From: Salinivirgaceae bacterium
GTDB lineage: Bacteria > Bacteroidota > Bacteroidia > Bacteroidales > SZUA-534
Reading direction: 5' to 3'
Length of the DNA: 59,818 nucleotides
NCBI GenBank assembly: GCA_017645945.1
Contig: JAGCNL010000068.1
Coordinates: 1-59,818 of the forward strand
This document shows, piece by piece, positions 25,199-33,246 of the stretch. Below the pieces are notes generated by a model. That model was not told the origin of the DNA. It saw nothing but the letters and a program-made list of their open reading frames with translations, and did not search any database. Each line of letters begins with the position of its first letter. Positions within the stretch are counted from its first letter, which is position 1. The position numbers were made by a program, and so were the translations under genes.

Positions 25199-27142
25199 AT
25201 GAAAGGTTCATCGGGCCAGATAAAGAATTTGAGTTTGGTGGGTGCCATTGTCGCCTTGGGCATCATCTTTGGCGACATCGGAACATCGCCGCTCTACGTT
25301 TTCAGGGCAATTTTGGCATCAATCGGCGATGTGACGGCCGACACCATCATTGGGGCGCTGTCGTGCATTGTCTGGACGCTAACTCTGCAAACCACAGTAA
25401 AATACGTCTTCATAACGCTGAAGGCGGACAACCGCGGCGAAGGCGGCATTTTCTCGCTTTTCGCACTGCTGCGTAAAAACCACCGCAAATTGTTCATCAT
25501 CGCCATCATTGGTGGTTGCTCACTGCTTGCTGATGGCGTGATTGCGCCGTCAATCACCGTTCTTTCGGCTGTTGAAGGTCTGTCGATAATGAATCCGAGG
25601 CTGCCTGTACTGGCTATTAGCGTGATAATCATCACTTTCCTGTTTTTCATCCAACAGTTCGGCACAAACACCGTTGGACGCTCATTCGGCCCGATAATGC
25701 TGATATGGTTCAGCACGTTAGGCATTCTGGGATTTGTCAATCTCATCGACTGCCCGATGGTTCTGAAAGCGTTCAACCCCTACTACGCCATCAGACTGCT
25801 GGCAAACCACCCTGCGGGAATCCTGCTGCTAGGAGCTGTCTTCCTTTGCACCACTGGTGCCGAAGCGCTCTACACCGACCTTGGCCACTGCGGCATCAAA
25901 AACATCAAGGCGAGCTGGACTTTCGTGAAAACAATGCTGATAATGAACTATATGGGCCAGGGTGCATGGATTATCGTCAATGCAGACAACATCGACGGCA
26001 ACGTGAATCCGTTCTATGCCATAATGCCCGAATGGTTCCTGCCGATTGGCATTGTGCTTGCCACCATGGCTGCCATTGTGGCTTGCCAAGCATCCATAAC
26101 CAGCTCATACACACTGATTAGCGAAGCCATATCGCTCAACTTCTGGCCAAAAATCCGCATCAAATATCCGTCGCAGGTAATAGGGCAAATGTACGTGCCC
26201 ACCATCAACTGGATTGTGTACGGCTGCTGCCTGTTCTCGATTTTCCACTTCCGCAACTCGGCCGCACTTGAGAACGTTTACGGCTTCACAGTCACCATCA
26301 CAATGCTGATGACATCAACGCTGGTGGTTGTCTATCTGCGCCAGAAAAACAAGCCACTATGGGCTATTGCGCTTTTTGCAGCCGTTTACCTTATTGTCGA
26401 AGGCTCGTTCTTTGTTGCCAATGCGCACAAATTCAGCCAGGGCGCATGGTTCACCACAATGTTAGCCGCCCTGCTCACATTGATAATGGTTGTTCTGCAC
26501 ACTGGCCGCCGCATCCGCAACCGTTTCATCACTTTTGCAAAAATCGGCGATTATCTGCCTGTCATCAAGGACATTAGCGAAGATGAGACGCTGCCGAAAT
26601 ACGCCACCAATCTGGTTTACACCACTCACGCCAACTTCAAGACCGACATCGAAGCGAAGGTTATCGACAGCATTATCAGGCGAATACCGAAGCGCGCTGA
26701 TGTTTACTGGCTGCTGCACGTTGATATTCTCGACACGCCTTACACGCTCGAGTACAAGGTTGAGCATCTGGTGCCGAACAAGGTTATCCGCATCGATTTC
26801 TTCCTGGGATTCAAAATGCAGCCGCGCATCTACGACTATTTCAAGCAGGTTGTCAACCATTTAGGCGAAGAAGGGCTCGACCTCCGCAGCTCGTACCCAT
26901 CGTTGCGGAAGCACAACATTCCAGCCGATTTCCGCATCATCCACATCGAGCGCCGCGTGCCCAAGCAAGCCGACCTTTCGTTTGGTGAGCGGCTGGTGCT
27001 CACGCTCTACTACCCTCTCAAGCGCATGGGCCTGACCGATGTGTCAGCTTGGGGGTTGGATGCAGGCAACGTCTCGACAGAGTCGATTCCGCTTACCATC
27101 CCAAGCAAAACCTACATTCCGGAAATTGTTAGGGCGGAATAG
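25199..27142 (+). CDS. kup: KUP-family potassium uptake protein
   Basis: Imports K+ with protons through the inner membrane. The 647-residue protein begins with the signature GDIGTSPLY (25-33), continues with RGEGGIFSLFALLR, about 12 hydrophobic helices, and GAEALYTDLGHCG. It ends in the usual cytoplasmic domain of about 200 residues. The length is typical (620-650). Start ATG chosen because the conserved block LVGAIVALGIIFGDIG begins 12 residues in. Downstream is a bidirectional terminator. Confidence 0.95.
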   Translation: MKGSSGQIKNLSLVGAIVALGIIFGDIGTSPLYVFRAILASIGDVTADTIIGALSCIVWTLTLQTTVKYVFITLKADNRGEGGIFSLFALLRKNHRKLFIIAIIGGCSLLADGVIAPSITVLSAVEGLSIMNPRLPVLAISVIIITFLFFIQQFGTNTVGRSFGPIMLIWFSTLGILGFVNLIDCPMVLKAFNPYYAIRLLANHPAGILLLGAVFLCTTGAEALYTDLGHCGIKNIKASWTFVKTMLIMNYMGQGAWIIVNADNIDGNVNPFYAIMPEWFLPIGIVLATMAAIVACQASITSSYTLISEAISLNFWPKIRIKYPSQVIGQMYVPTINWIVYGCCLFSIFHFRNSAALENVYGFTVTITMLMTSTLVVVYLRQKNKPLWAIALFAAVYLIVEGSFFVANAHKFSQGAWFTTMLAALLTLIMVVLHTGRRIRNRFITFAKIGDYLPVIKDISEDETLPKYATNLVYTTHANFKTDIEAKVIDSIIRRIPKRADVYWLLHVDILDTPYTLEYKVEHLVPNKVIRIDFFLGFKMQPRIYDYFKQVVNHLGEEGLDLRSSYPSLRKHNIPADFRIIHIERRVPKQADLSFGERLVLTLYYPLKRMGLTDVSAWGLDAGNVSTESIPLTIPSKTYIPEIVRAE

Positions 27143-27190
27143 TTGAGAGAGTTAGAGAGTTAGAAGAATAGAGAATTAGAGAGTTAAGAA
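27143..27190. repeat. GAGAGTTAGAGAGTTAG tract
   Basis: A short run of GAGAGTTAGAGAGTTAG-type words directly after the kup stop. It is the complement of the CTCTAACT words found before proC. Confidence 0.6.
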
Positions 27191-27193
27191 TAT

Positions 27194-27232
27194 AAAAAGC
27201 GCGGTGTGATAAAGATTCGCACCGCGCTTTTT
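27194..27232. terminator. Bidirectional terminator between kup and the TlpA-like gene
   Basis: AAAAAGCGCGGTG and CACCGCGCTTTTT form a perfect 13-bp stem with a 13-base loop. It serves both convergent genes. Confidence 0.88.
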
Positions 27233-27253
27233 GTTTTGTCTATGTCTTAAATC

Positions 27254-28402
27254 TTACAGACCAAGATGCTGTTTGACAGCCATTTCAATCATCTCGCCGC
27301 GAAGGTCACGAGCAAGGATTGTGCCATCGGGACCGAAAAGAATGATGTGCGGAATGCCCATTACGCCATACATTTCGGCGGCAGCGGTGTTATTCTCGCC
27401 CAAAATCTGCGGATAGTTGATTCCCAACTCCTCAATGGCGCGTTTGCTATCGTCAGCCTTATCGCTTACGGTAACACCCAAAACGTTGAGATTCTTATCC
27501 TTATAGTTATTATACACATTGATTAGATTCGGAATCTCCTGACGGCATGGTCCGCACCAGCTCGCCCAGAAATCCACCAAGACGTACTGACCTTTGCCGA
27601 CATAGTCTGAAAGTTTCTGAGTCTTGCCATCGTATTCAACCTCAAAATCTGTGAACATCGCGCCAGCGGCTGTTGCTTTCTGCTTCTCGGCAGCTTCAGC
27701 ACGGCGTTTCGCGTATGCGGCTTCGTTTTCCAATTGGCTGCTGATATATTTCTTGAACATACCATCCTTGATTTCAGGAGCAGCAATTGTGTTGAATAGA
27801 ACGCTGTCAGCAACGAATCCCCTCATTGATGCGGGAATGACTGCGCCGTTCTCTGTGTTATGCTCTTTTACGTAACTGATGAGATTCTCACGCAACGAAT
27901 CGCGTACAGCGAAATACTCTTTAATGAGCTCCTCGTCAGGATTTTCCTGTGCTTGAAGCTGGCGGCTCAAATCGTTGATGCGCGCGGTGCTTTGCTTATA
28001 AAACTCCTCGAATCGGTTCCATTCATTGTAAAAACCTGTGCCGTCGAAGTCGAAATAGCCGTTGTGAACAGTTATTTGGGCAGTCTCACCAGGCACCAGA
28101 ATGGCATCGACATACGCCTGACACGGAATGTTTCCCGGGAAAATCGCCTGAAAAAAGATGTAAGTCGGATAATCGACATTGCACTCGTAGTGGAATTTCT
28201 TGTCTTTCACCACAATAACCTCAACAGGTTTCTCCATGCTGACATTGAAGTTCTCATCGCCGATAAAAACGTTGTAGGCCGAATCGGTAATCGCCTCATC
28301 GACAAATCCTTCGACAACGAAAGTGTTGGATTTTTGGGTGCACGATGCCAGCAATCCTACCGACAAAGCGCCGCACATGATGTGCTTTAGATGTTTGTTC
28401 AT
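27254..28402 (-). CDS. TlpA-like thioredoxin lipoprotein with DUF4369-type N-terminus
   Basis: A periplasm-facing thiol-disulfide oxidoreductase. The 382-residue protein has a lipoprotein signal with lipobox LLASC (C21). A beta-rich N-terminal domain follows (residues 25-125, DUF4369 type), then a helical linker (130-245) and a thioredoxin fold with the active-site WCGPC (282-286; C283 and C286). The cis-Pro region is MGIPHIILFGPDG. Such proteins are common in Bacteroidetes and are thought to keep envelope proteins reduced or to pair with respiratory or starvation responses. Monocistronic, with its own promoter and terminators on both sides. Confidence 0.92.
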   Translation of the reverse strand: MNKHLKHIMCGALSVGLLASCTQKSNTFVVEGFVDEAITDSAYNVFIGDENFNVSMEKPVEVIVVKDKKFHYECNVDYPTYIFFQAIFPGNIPCQAYVDAILVPGETAQITVHNGYFDFDGTGFYNEWNRFEEFYKQSTARINDLSRQLQAQENPDEELIKEYFAVRDSLRENLISYVKEHNTENGAVIPASMRGFVADSVLFNTIAAPEIKDGMFKKYISSQLENEAAYAKRRAEAAEKQKATAAGAMFTDFEVEYDGKTQKLSDYVGKGQYVLVDFWASWCGPCRQEIPNLINVYNNYKDKNLNVLGVTVSDKADDSKRAIEELGINYPQILGENNTAAAEMYGVMGIPHIILFGPDGTILARDLRGEMIEMAVKQHLGL

Positions 28403-28435
28403 AATAATTTACGTTTAATTTTTAGTAAGAATATT

Positions 28436-28443
28436 CAAATATA
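28436..28443 (-). promoter_or_regulatory. Putative -7 box of the TlpA-like gene
   Basis: TATATTTG on the minus strand matches TAnnTTTG, 33 bp before the ATG; a TTTTG lies 22 bp further upstream as a possible -33 element. Confidence 0.5.
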
Positions 28444-28466
28444 GGAAAAAAGAATTGGGTTGGCAC

Positions 28467-28504
28467 AAAAAAACGCAAAGCGAATATGTGTCAGCTTTGC
28501 GTTT
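28467..28504 (-). terminator. Intrinsic terminator of hisIE
   Basis: AAACGCAAAGC and GCTTTGCGTTT form a perfect 11-bp stem with a 12-base loop, followed on the minus strand by a run of seven T. Confidence 0.85.
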
Positions 28505-28528
28505 ATGTTGTCCGTTTTCACCAGAAAA

Positions 28529-29116
28529 TCACTCTTTGTGGCGAGCCTTAAGTTCGCGTGCAAGGTCCTCAATGCGCAGGCCTTTCTCGGTGAGCAGCAC
28601 AATAAGGTGATAGATTAGGTCGGCACTTTCGTAGAGCAGTTGTTCCTGTGTGCCGTTTGTGGCTTCGATGATTGTCTCAACGGCTTCTTCACCAACCTTT
28701 TGCGATATTTTGTTGATTCCCTTTGTGAACAGTTTTGTGGTGTACGAGCCTTCGGGCATCTCGCGTTTGCGGCGCTCGATAAAATCTTGAAGATAAGACA
28801 AAAACGCAAGGTCTGCGGTGTTTTTCTCGCCCATAAACGAGTCGGCGCCAGTTGTTGAGCCATCAGGGGTGGCCTTGATAACAATGGCTGCACCGCTGTT
28901 GTCGGCGGTTATTGAACTGACAGCCACAGGTTTGTTATACTCGCCGCTGGTGAGCAGTTCGGGCTGGCCGCCATTGAGCAGATAAACGTTCTTTTCTGTT
29001 TCCATCAAGCCCACGCAGGCGGCATTGGCATAACCCACGCGAAGAATCCGAAGTGTACGGCTGTCCTGCACAACTGCCTGAACCTGACCGTTATTTTTTG
29101 AGAAATCGATATTCAT
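28529..29116 (-). CDS. hisIE: HisIE fusion with degenerate HisI and intact HisE
   Basis: HisIE normally does two steps of histidine synthesis: pyrophosphohydrolysis of PR-ATP (HisE) and ring opening of PR-AMP (HisI). In this 195-residue protein the HisE half (about 103-195) is well kept: EGSYTTKLFTKGINKISQKV, GEEAVETIIEA, ESADLIYHLIVLL. The HisI half (1-100) keeps the fold (IQD-like VVQD; TSGEY) but lacks the catalytic residues. Where HisI has D-C-D-x-D it reads ADNSG (71-75), and where it has CHTG..(S/T)C it reads TTGADSF (88-94). No frameshift is seen. The gene stands alone, not in a his operon. The second activity is therefore doubtful. Confidence 0.88.
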   Translation of the reverse strand: MNIDFSKNNGQVQAVVQDSRTLRILRVGYANAACVGLMETEKNVYLLNGGQPELLTSGEYNKPVAVSSITADNSGAAIVIKATPDGSTTGADSFMGEKNTADLAFLSYLQDFIERRKREMPEGSYTTKLFTKGINKISQKVGEEAVETIIEATNGTQEQLLYESADLIYHLIVLLTEKGLRIEDLARELKARHKE

Positions 29117-29138
29117 AAAATCATTTTTGTTGCGGCGG

Positions 29139-29146
29139 CAAAGATA
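29139..29146 (-). promoter_or_regulatory. Putative -7 box of hisIE
   Basis: TATCTTTG on the minus strand, 22 bp above the ATG. No -33 box is evident. Confidence 0.45.
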
Positions 29147-29213
29147 AAAGAGATTTTGGTTTAATCGAGGATTTTGAAATGGTTAGCGGTGAGCGGTTTT
29201 AGCGCTTCGCCAA

Positions 29214-29633
29214 TCACTCAATCTCAAAACTCTCTGTCTGTAAATCGCAATAGTAGCGGCCGCTTGTTGCAGTGAACTTTAAAACGCAATAATCGGGGTC
29301 GGTCACGCCGCCTTTGTAAAAAAGCGTGTCGCCGCGTTTCCAAAGCATTGTTTTGCTTTCCTGGTCGGTCAGGACTTCCATTGTGCCCTTGAACATTACA
29401 CCCTGGTAGCGAATCAGGCCCTTGCGGTAGAAATAGATACTTGCCTTGGGGTTGTTCTGATACTGCCTGACTCTCATTGAAGATGTGTTGGTTGAAAAAT
29501 AGAATTCCTTTAAACCGACGCGCTTACGAGGTTTCAGCATAGCCTTTACATTCGGAAAGTTCTCGCCGTCGACCGAACAAACGAAAGCCACTTTGCGGCG
29601 GCCGACAAATTTCTCAAGTTTCTTCAAATCCAT
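29214..29633 (-). CDS. Pyridoxamine 5'-phosphate oxidase-like flavoprotein
   Basis: A 139-residue split-barrel protein of the PNPOx-like superfamily, whose members bind FMN or similar cofactors. It shows the typical start (LEKFVGRRKVAFVCSVDGEN), the FYFSTNTSSMRVRQYQNN block near the cofactor site and ASIYFYRKG. Family members of this size are usually reductases of unknown substrate or flavin-binding sensors. The start at MDLKKLEKF was chosen because it fits the fold and lies 17 bp below a -7 box; the longer frame would begin upstream of that box. Confidence 0.82.
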   Translation of the reverse strand: MDLKKLEKFVGRRKVAFVCSVDGENFPNVKAMLKPRKRVGLKEFYFSTNTSSMRVRQYQNNPKASIYFYRKGLIRYQGVMFKGTMEVLTDQESKTMLWKRGDTLFYKGGVTDPDYCVLKFTATSGRYYCDLQTESFEIE

Positions 29634-29650
29634 TTTTCTCGATTTTGGTC

Positions 29651-29658
29651 CAAACCTA
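29651..29658 (-). promoter_or_regulatory. Putative -7 box of the PNPOx-like gene
   Basis: TAGGTTTG on the minus strand matches TAnnTTTG, 17 bp before the chosen start codon. Confidence 0.45.
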
Positions 29659-29696
29659 CAATAATTTGCGTTATGAAAAACGGTTAAGTTTTTTGT

Positions 29697-29704
29697 TATT
29701 TTTG
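29697..29704 (+). promoter_or_regulatory. Putative -7 box of the toxin-antitoxin pair
   Basis: TATTTTTG matches TAnnTTTG, 21 bp before the antitoxin ATG. The pair is divergent from the PNPOx-like gene. Confidence 0.4.
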
Positions 29705-29725
29705 CAAAAAACAAATACGCGAGTT

Positions 29726-30007
29726 ATGGCACAATACACTATTTCATTAGATAGACGCACTCTTTTCGGCAGAAATATGTTCAACTTCCTTGCTGGAATG
29801 AATTGCATTAATGCGAATACGCCAAACATTGCCGATGTTGATGAGCGCACCACCGAAGGAAAGCGATTGATTAAAATATTGAACGCATCTGGCGTTATCA
29901 AGCAAGATGTGGTATCTACCACCGAAGTAACAAAGGACGATATTGAAAAAATAAGAGAGTTATCGCACCGACGGCTTGCCGAAAAAATTGAATTGTATGG
30001 TCTATAA
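29726..30007 (+). CDS. Putative antitoxin of a type II toxin-antitoxin pair
   Basis: A 93-residue protein directly upstream of, and overlapping by 11 bp, a PemK/MazF-like toxin gene. This arrangement, antitoxin first, is usual. No standard DNA-binding fold is obvious. The C-terminal half is helical and charged (VTKDDIEKIRELSHRRLAEK), which is the kind of segment that binds a toxin. Start at MAQYTISLDRR. The role is inferred from position. Confidence 0.6.
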   Translation: MAQYTISLDRRTLFGRNMFNFLAGMNCINANTPNIADVDERTTEGKRLIKILNASGVIKQDVVSTTEVTKDDIEKIRELSHRRLAEKIELYGL

Positions 30008-30338
30008 TCAGCGCGATATTGTTTGGGTAAACTTTCAATTTAACGACGGCCAATTTAAGCCGCATTTGGCAGTGATTGTTTCTGACAATTCTCTGCACGA
30101 AACAACTGGCGATTATTATATAGTGCTAATATCATCGAAACAAATATATCCCGAAAACACAATTGAAATAACCGATGAAATGGTAAACAGCTGGTCTTTT
30201 GAAAAAAAGAGTTACGTTATTTGCCATATTATCGAAAGCGATTTGAGCCGCGATTTTCAACGCAAGGTTGGTACTGTAAAAAAAGAATATTTTGATTTGA
30301 TATTAGATAAGGTTTTGCTCACCATTTTTAATAGATAA
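29997..30338 (+). CDS. PemK/MazF-like toxin (probable mRNA interferase)
   Basis: A 113-residue protein with the beta-barrel pattern of the PemK/MazF family: an N-terminal QRDIVWVNFQFNDG (normally the G-D-[IV]-[VW] start), KPHLAVIVSDN (for the R/K-P-x-x-V-V-x-N segment) and the later SYVICHIIESD strand. These toxins cut mRNA. Start at ATG before VYNQRDIVW, overlapping the antitoxin end. The usual Arg of the RP..V motif is Lys here. Family assignment is good; activity is unknown. Confidence 0.72.
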   Translation: MVYNQRDIVWVNFQFNDGQFKPHLAVIVSDNSLHETTGDYYIVLISSKQIYPENTIEITDEMVNSWSFEKKSYVICHIIESDLSRDFQRKVGTVKKEYFDLILDKVLLTIFNR

Positions 30339-30405
30339 AATGCGTTTGATAATCCAATAAAACGCACCACGCATAGCCTAAAACCATCAACAATACACAT
30401 TATAG

Positions 30406-30437
30406 CACTAAAGTCTATCGTTTGATAGGCTTTAGTG
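30406..30437. terminator. Bidirectional hairpin between the toxin gene and the convergent gene
   Basis: CACTAAAGTCTATC - GTTT - GATAGGCTTTAGTG, a 14-bp stem with one T/G-type mismatch. It lies between two convergent stop codons. T-runs are weak, so efficiency is uncertain. Confidence 0.55.
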
Positions 30438-30452
30438 TGATATATATACTTG

Positions 30453-30989
30453 CTAATATATATAAAAACTTTTAAATCTACTTTGTAATGGTAACAAGTA
30501 ATCTTCCAGTTTTGGATTCGTTACATAGAACGGAACATAAACATAGCCAATAGAAATTTTGATTTGCCATTGTTTGCTTCTGTGGTATTTCTCGATTCCT
30601 TTGTGCAGGTCTTCGCAGAAGTCAGCCCGATCAGCGCAGCGAGTGTAAAGTATAAAGTTTGTTGGTTCATCGTCTGGCATAAAAATCTCGAAAGGCCAGG
30701 CGTAGAATGAGCCATCATACTCTCGCTTTCCTATTTTGAACCAATGGATTTTCTTTTTGTCATAGTATAATGGCATTCCACTGTTATCTACTTTATCGGT
30801 CTTTGCCATTATTTCAAATGTTTCGTATTCCATTCCACGGCTTAAAAGAAAATCCTTTACGCTTTCTATGTCGGCGTTGGTTTCTACGAAAGAATTGAGT
30901 TGGTTCGCAAAAAGCGAATCGATTTTTTGCTGAGCTTGTGAGTGACAAAATGTGGCGCACAGACAAAAGATTGCGACAAACTGTTTCAT
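30453..30989 (-). CDS. Secreted protein of unknown function
   Basis: A 178-residue protein with a signal peptide (MKQFVAIFCLCATFCHSQAQ). The mature part is mixed alpha/beta with many aromatic residues (KKIHWFKIGKREYDGSFYAW) and no recognised domain. It is AT-richer than the housekeeping genes, and its neighbours are a toxin-antitoxin pair and a 283-bp gap. Probably periplasmic. I do not recognise it. Confidence 0.6.
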   Translation of the reverse strand: MKQFVAIFCLCATFCHSQAQQKIDSLFANQLNSFVETNADIESVKDFLLSRGMEYETFEIMAKTDKVDNSGMPLYYDKKKIHWFKIGKREYDGSFYAWPFEIFMPDDEPTNFILYTRCADRADFCEDLHKGIEKYHRSKQWQIKISIGYVYVPFYVTNPKLEDYLLPLQSRFKSFYIY

Positions 30990-31272
30990 AGTGTTAGATT
31001 TTTATGCAATATACTAATTATTTTCAATCATATAATACTTTTCGTAGCAATCATTTGCAAATACCTAAATGTAGGAAAGCAAAACGTAGAGCAATGTTAT
31101 TTCACTGTTTAACGTGCAGCGCTGCTTATTCACTTTATCGAATGGTGCGCCAGTATCATTGAGATAATCGAACTTTATTAAATCACCAATTTACAACCCA
31201 AATTCCCTTTTCCAAAATTCTAATTCCTAAATCTTAAATTAAACTGTATTTTCGCAGCAAATCGGAAAAGGG
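30990..31272. other. Intergenic space before the glycosyltransferase
   Basis: AT-rich, with one short palindrome (GCAGCGCTGC) near 31123 and, close to the next gene, the word tract CTAATTCCTAAATCTTAAATT. A near-match to the -7 box (TATTTTCG) lies about 22 bp before the next start. Nothing else is seen. Confidence 0.4.
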
Positions 31273-33222
31273 ATGAAACTTTCGGTCGTTATTGTCAACT
31301 ACAACGTGAAATACTTTCTTGAGCAATGCCTGTACTCGGCTCTCAAGGCCGCGCAAGGTATTGACACAGAGATTTTTGTGGTCGACAACAACTCGGTTGA
31401 CGGCTCGTGCGCAATGGTGGCCGAAAAGTTTCCGCAGGTGAAACTGATTGAGAACAAGAAGAACACGGGCTTTGCGGTTGCCAACAATCAGGCAATCAGG
31501 CAATCGACGGGCGAATATGTGCTGCTGCTCAACCCCGACACGCTGATTGAGGAAGACACCTTCAGCAAAACGCTGAAATTTATGGACGAGCACCCCGACG
31601 CGGGCGGCCTTGGCGTGAAGATGATTGACGGCAAGGGCAACTATCTGCCTGAAAGCAAGCGCGGTTTCCCGTCGCCAATGGTGGCGTTCTACAAGATTTT
31701 CGGGCTGTCGAGCCTGTTCCCGAAATCGCGGCGTTTCAACCAATACTATATGGGGCATTTGAGCAAAGATGCTATAAATGAGGTAGATGTGCTTGCAGGT
31801 GCCTTTATGCTACTGCGCCGCTCGGCTTTGGACAAAGTGGGCCTGTTGGACGAGGACTTTTTTATGTACGGCGAGGATATCGACCTGTCGTACAGGATTA
31901 TAAAGGGCGGTTACAAGAACTACTACTTCCCCGAAACGCGCATTATCCACTACAAGGGCGAGAGCACCAAAAAAGGCAGCGTGAACTACGTGCGGATGTT
32001 CTACAACGCAATGTCGATTTTCGCACAGAAGAACTTGAGTGCGCGCAACGCTGCAACATTCTCATTCCTAATCAATTGTGCCATTTATTTCCGCGCCTTT
32101 CTGGCCATTGTGAGCCGATTCCTGCAACGCATAGCGCTGCCGCTTGCTGATGTGGCGATAATGTACGGTGGAATGGCGATGCTGGGCACAAAATGGTCGG
32201 CGTACATTTTTGAAGGGCGCACCTTTCCTACTGAATTTTTCACAATTGTGGCGCCTATCTATGTTCTGATTTGGGCGCTATCAATCTTTTATTCAGGCGG
32301 ATATGAGAACAAGGCGAAACCGCTTTCCGTCGCGCGCGGAATTGTGGCTGGAACGCTCGTCATCCTAATTGGCTATGCCCTACTGCCCGAAAACATGCGT
32401 TTCTCGCGTGCGATGATAATGTTCGGAACTGGATTCAGCCTATTGGCAATCAATGCGTTCCGACTGCTGATTGGCGCTATTTGGCCGTCAAGATTTCAGT
32501 TCGATATGGGGCGCAAATCGCACATTGCCGTTGTGGGCACGCAGGCCGAAGCCGACCGCGTTGTGGAAGTGCTGAACCAATCGTCGCTCAAATACCAGTA
32601 TGCAGGGTTCATCAACCCCGACGGACAAACCGACCGCAAGGCCATCGGCGACATCAGCCAGATATCAGAAATTGTGAAAATCAACAAGATAGACGAACTG
32701 ATTTTCTGCTCTGCCGACATGACTGCACAGCAGATTATCGGGCAAATGCTGCAACTGGACGGCAACGAAGTGCATTTCAAGATTGCACCGCCCGAAAGTC
32801 TGTCAATCATCGGCAGCAACTCAATCGACACTGCTGGCGACCTTTACACGGTGAATTTCAACACGATAGTGAAGCCGCAGAACGTTCGCAACAAACGCAC
32901 GTTCGACATTTTGTCGGCTGTGGTGCTGCTGGCTATTTCGCCAGTGCTGTGGTTCATCTGCGGCCACCCTGGACGGCTCTACCGCAACATTTTCAGCGTT
33001 TTGGCTGGCCGACGCACATGGGTTGGATTTTCGGGGCAAAGCACAAATCCTGTGCTGCCAAAAATCAAAAGCGGCGTGCTGAACCTTGCGCTCATCCAGT
33101 ATGGCGACAGCGCAACCGCCGAACAGTGCGAGAAAACCGACCTTTTCTACGCCAAAGACTACCAACTGCGGAACGATTTGGCGATTATGGCGCGAGGCAT
33201 CAAACTTTTATCAAGACAATAA
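31273..33222 (+). CDS. GT2 glycosyltransferase fused to a reduced polyprenyl sugar-transferase-like region
   Basis: A membrane-associated protein of 649 residues that probably adds a sugar during surface polysaccharide assembly. Residues 1-250 are a GT-A fold of the rhamnosyltransferase-like GT2 type, with VVIVNYN, VVDNNSVDGS and the nucleotide-sugar motif LLLNPDT (84-90). Hydrophobic helices lie at about 270-400. A Rossmann-like stretch (HIAVVGTQAEADRVVEVL) precedes a region starting near 541 with KRTFDILSAVVLLAISPVLW. That region resembles the membrane anchor of bacterial sugar transferases, but their catalytic DE/DP-type motifs and the KFRSM segment are absent. This whole architecture seems common in Bacteroidales, so the tail may be structural. 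Confidence 0.85.
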   Translation: MKLSVVIVNYNVKYFLEQCLYSALKAAQGIDTEIFVVDNNSVDGSCAMVAEKFPQVKLIENKKNTGFAVANNQAIRQSTGEYVLLLNPDTLIEEDTFSKTLKFMDEHPDAGGLGVKMIDGKGNYLPESKRGFPSPMVAFYKIFGLSSLFPKSRRFNQYYMGHLSKDAINEVDVLAGAFMLLRRSALDKVGLLDEDFFMYGEDIDLSYRIIKGGYKNYYFPETRIIHYKGESTKKGSVNYVRMFYNAMSIFAQKNLSARNAATFSFLINCAIYFRAFLAIVSRFLQRIALPLADVAIMYGGMAMLGTKWSAYIFEGRTFPTEFFTIVAPIYVLIWALSIFYSGGYENKAKPLSVARGIVAGTLVILIGYALLPENMRFSRAMIMFGTGFSLLAINAFRLLIGAIWPSRFQFDMGRKSHIAVVGTQAEADRVVEVLNQSSLKYQYAGFINPDGQTDRKAIGDISQISEIVKINKIDELIFCSADMTAQQIIGQMLQLDGNEVHFKIAPPESLSIIGSNSIDTAGDLYTVNFNTIVKPQNVRNKRTFDILSAVVLLAISPVLWFICGHPGRLYRNIFSVLAGRRTWVGFSGQSTNPVLPKIKSGVLNLALIQYGDSATAEQCEKTDLFYAKDYQLRNDLAIMARGIKLLSRQ

Positions 33223-33246
33223 AGCAACAATTTAAATATCAACGAT

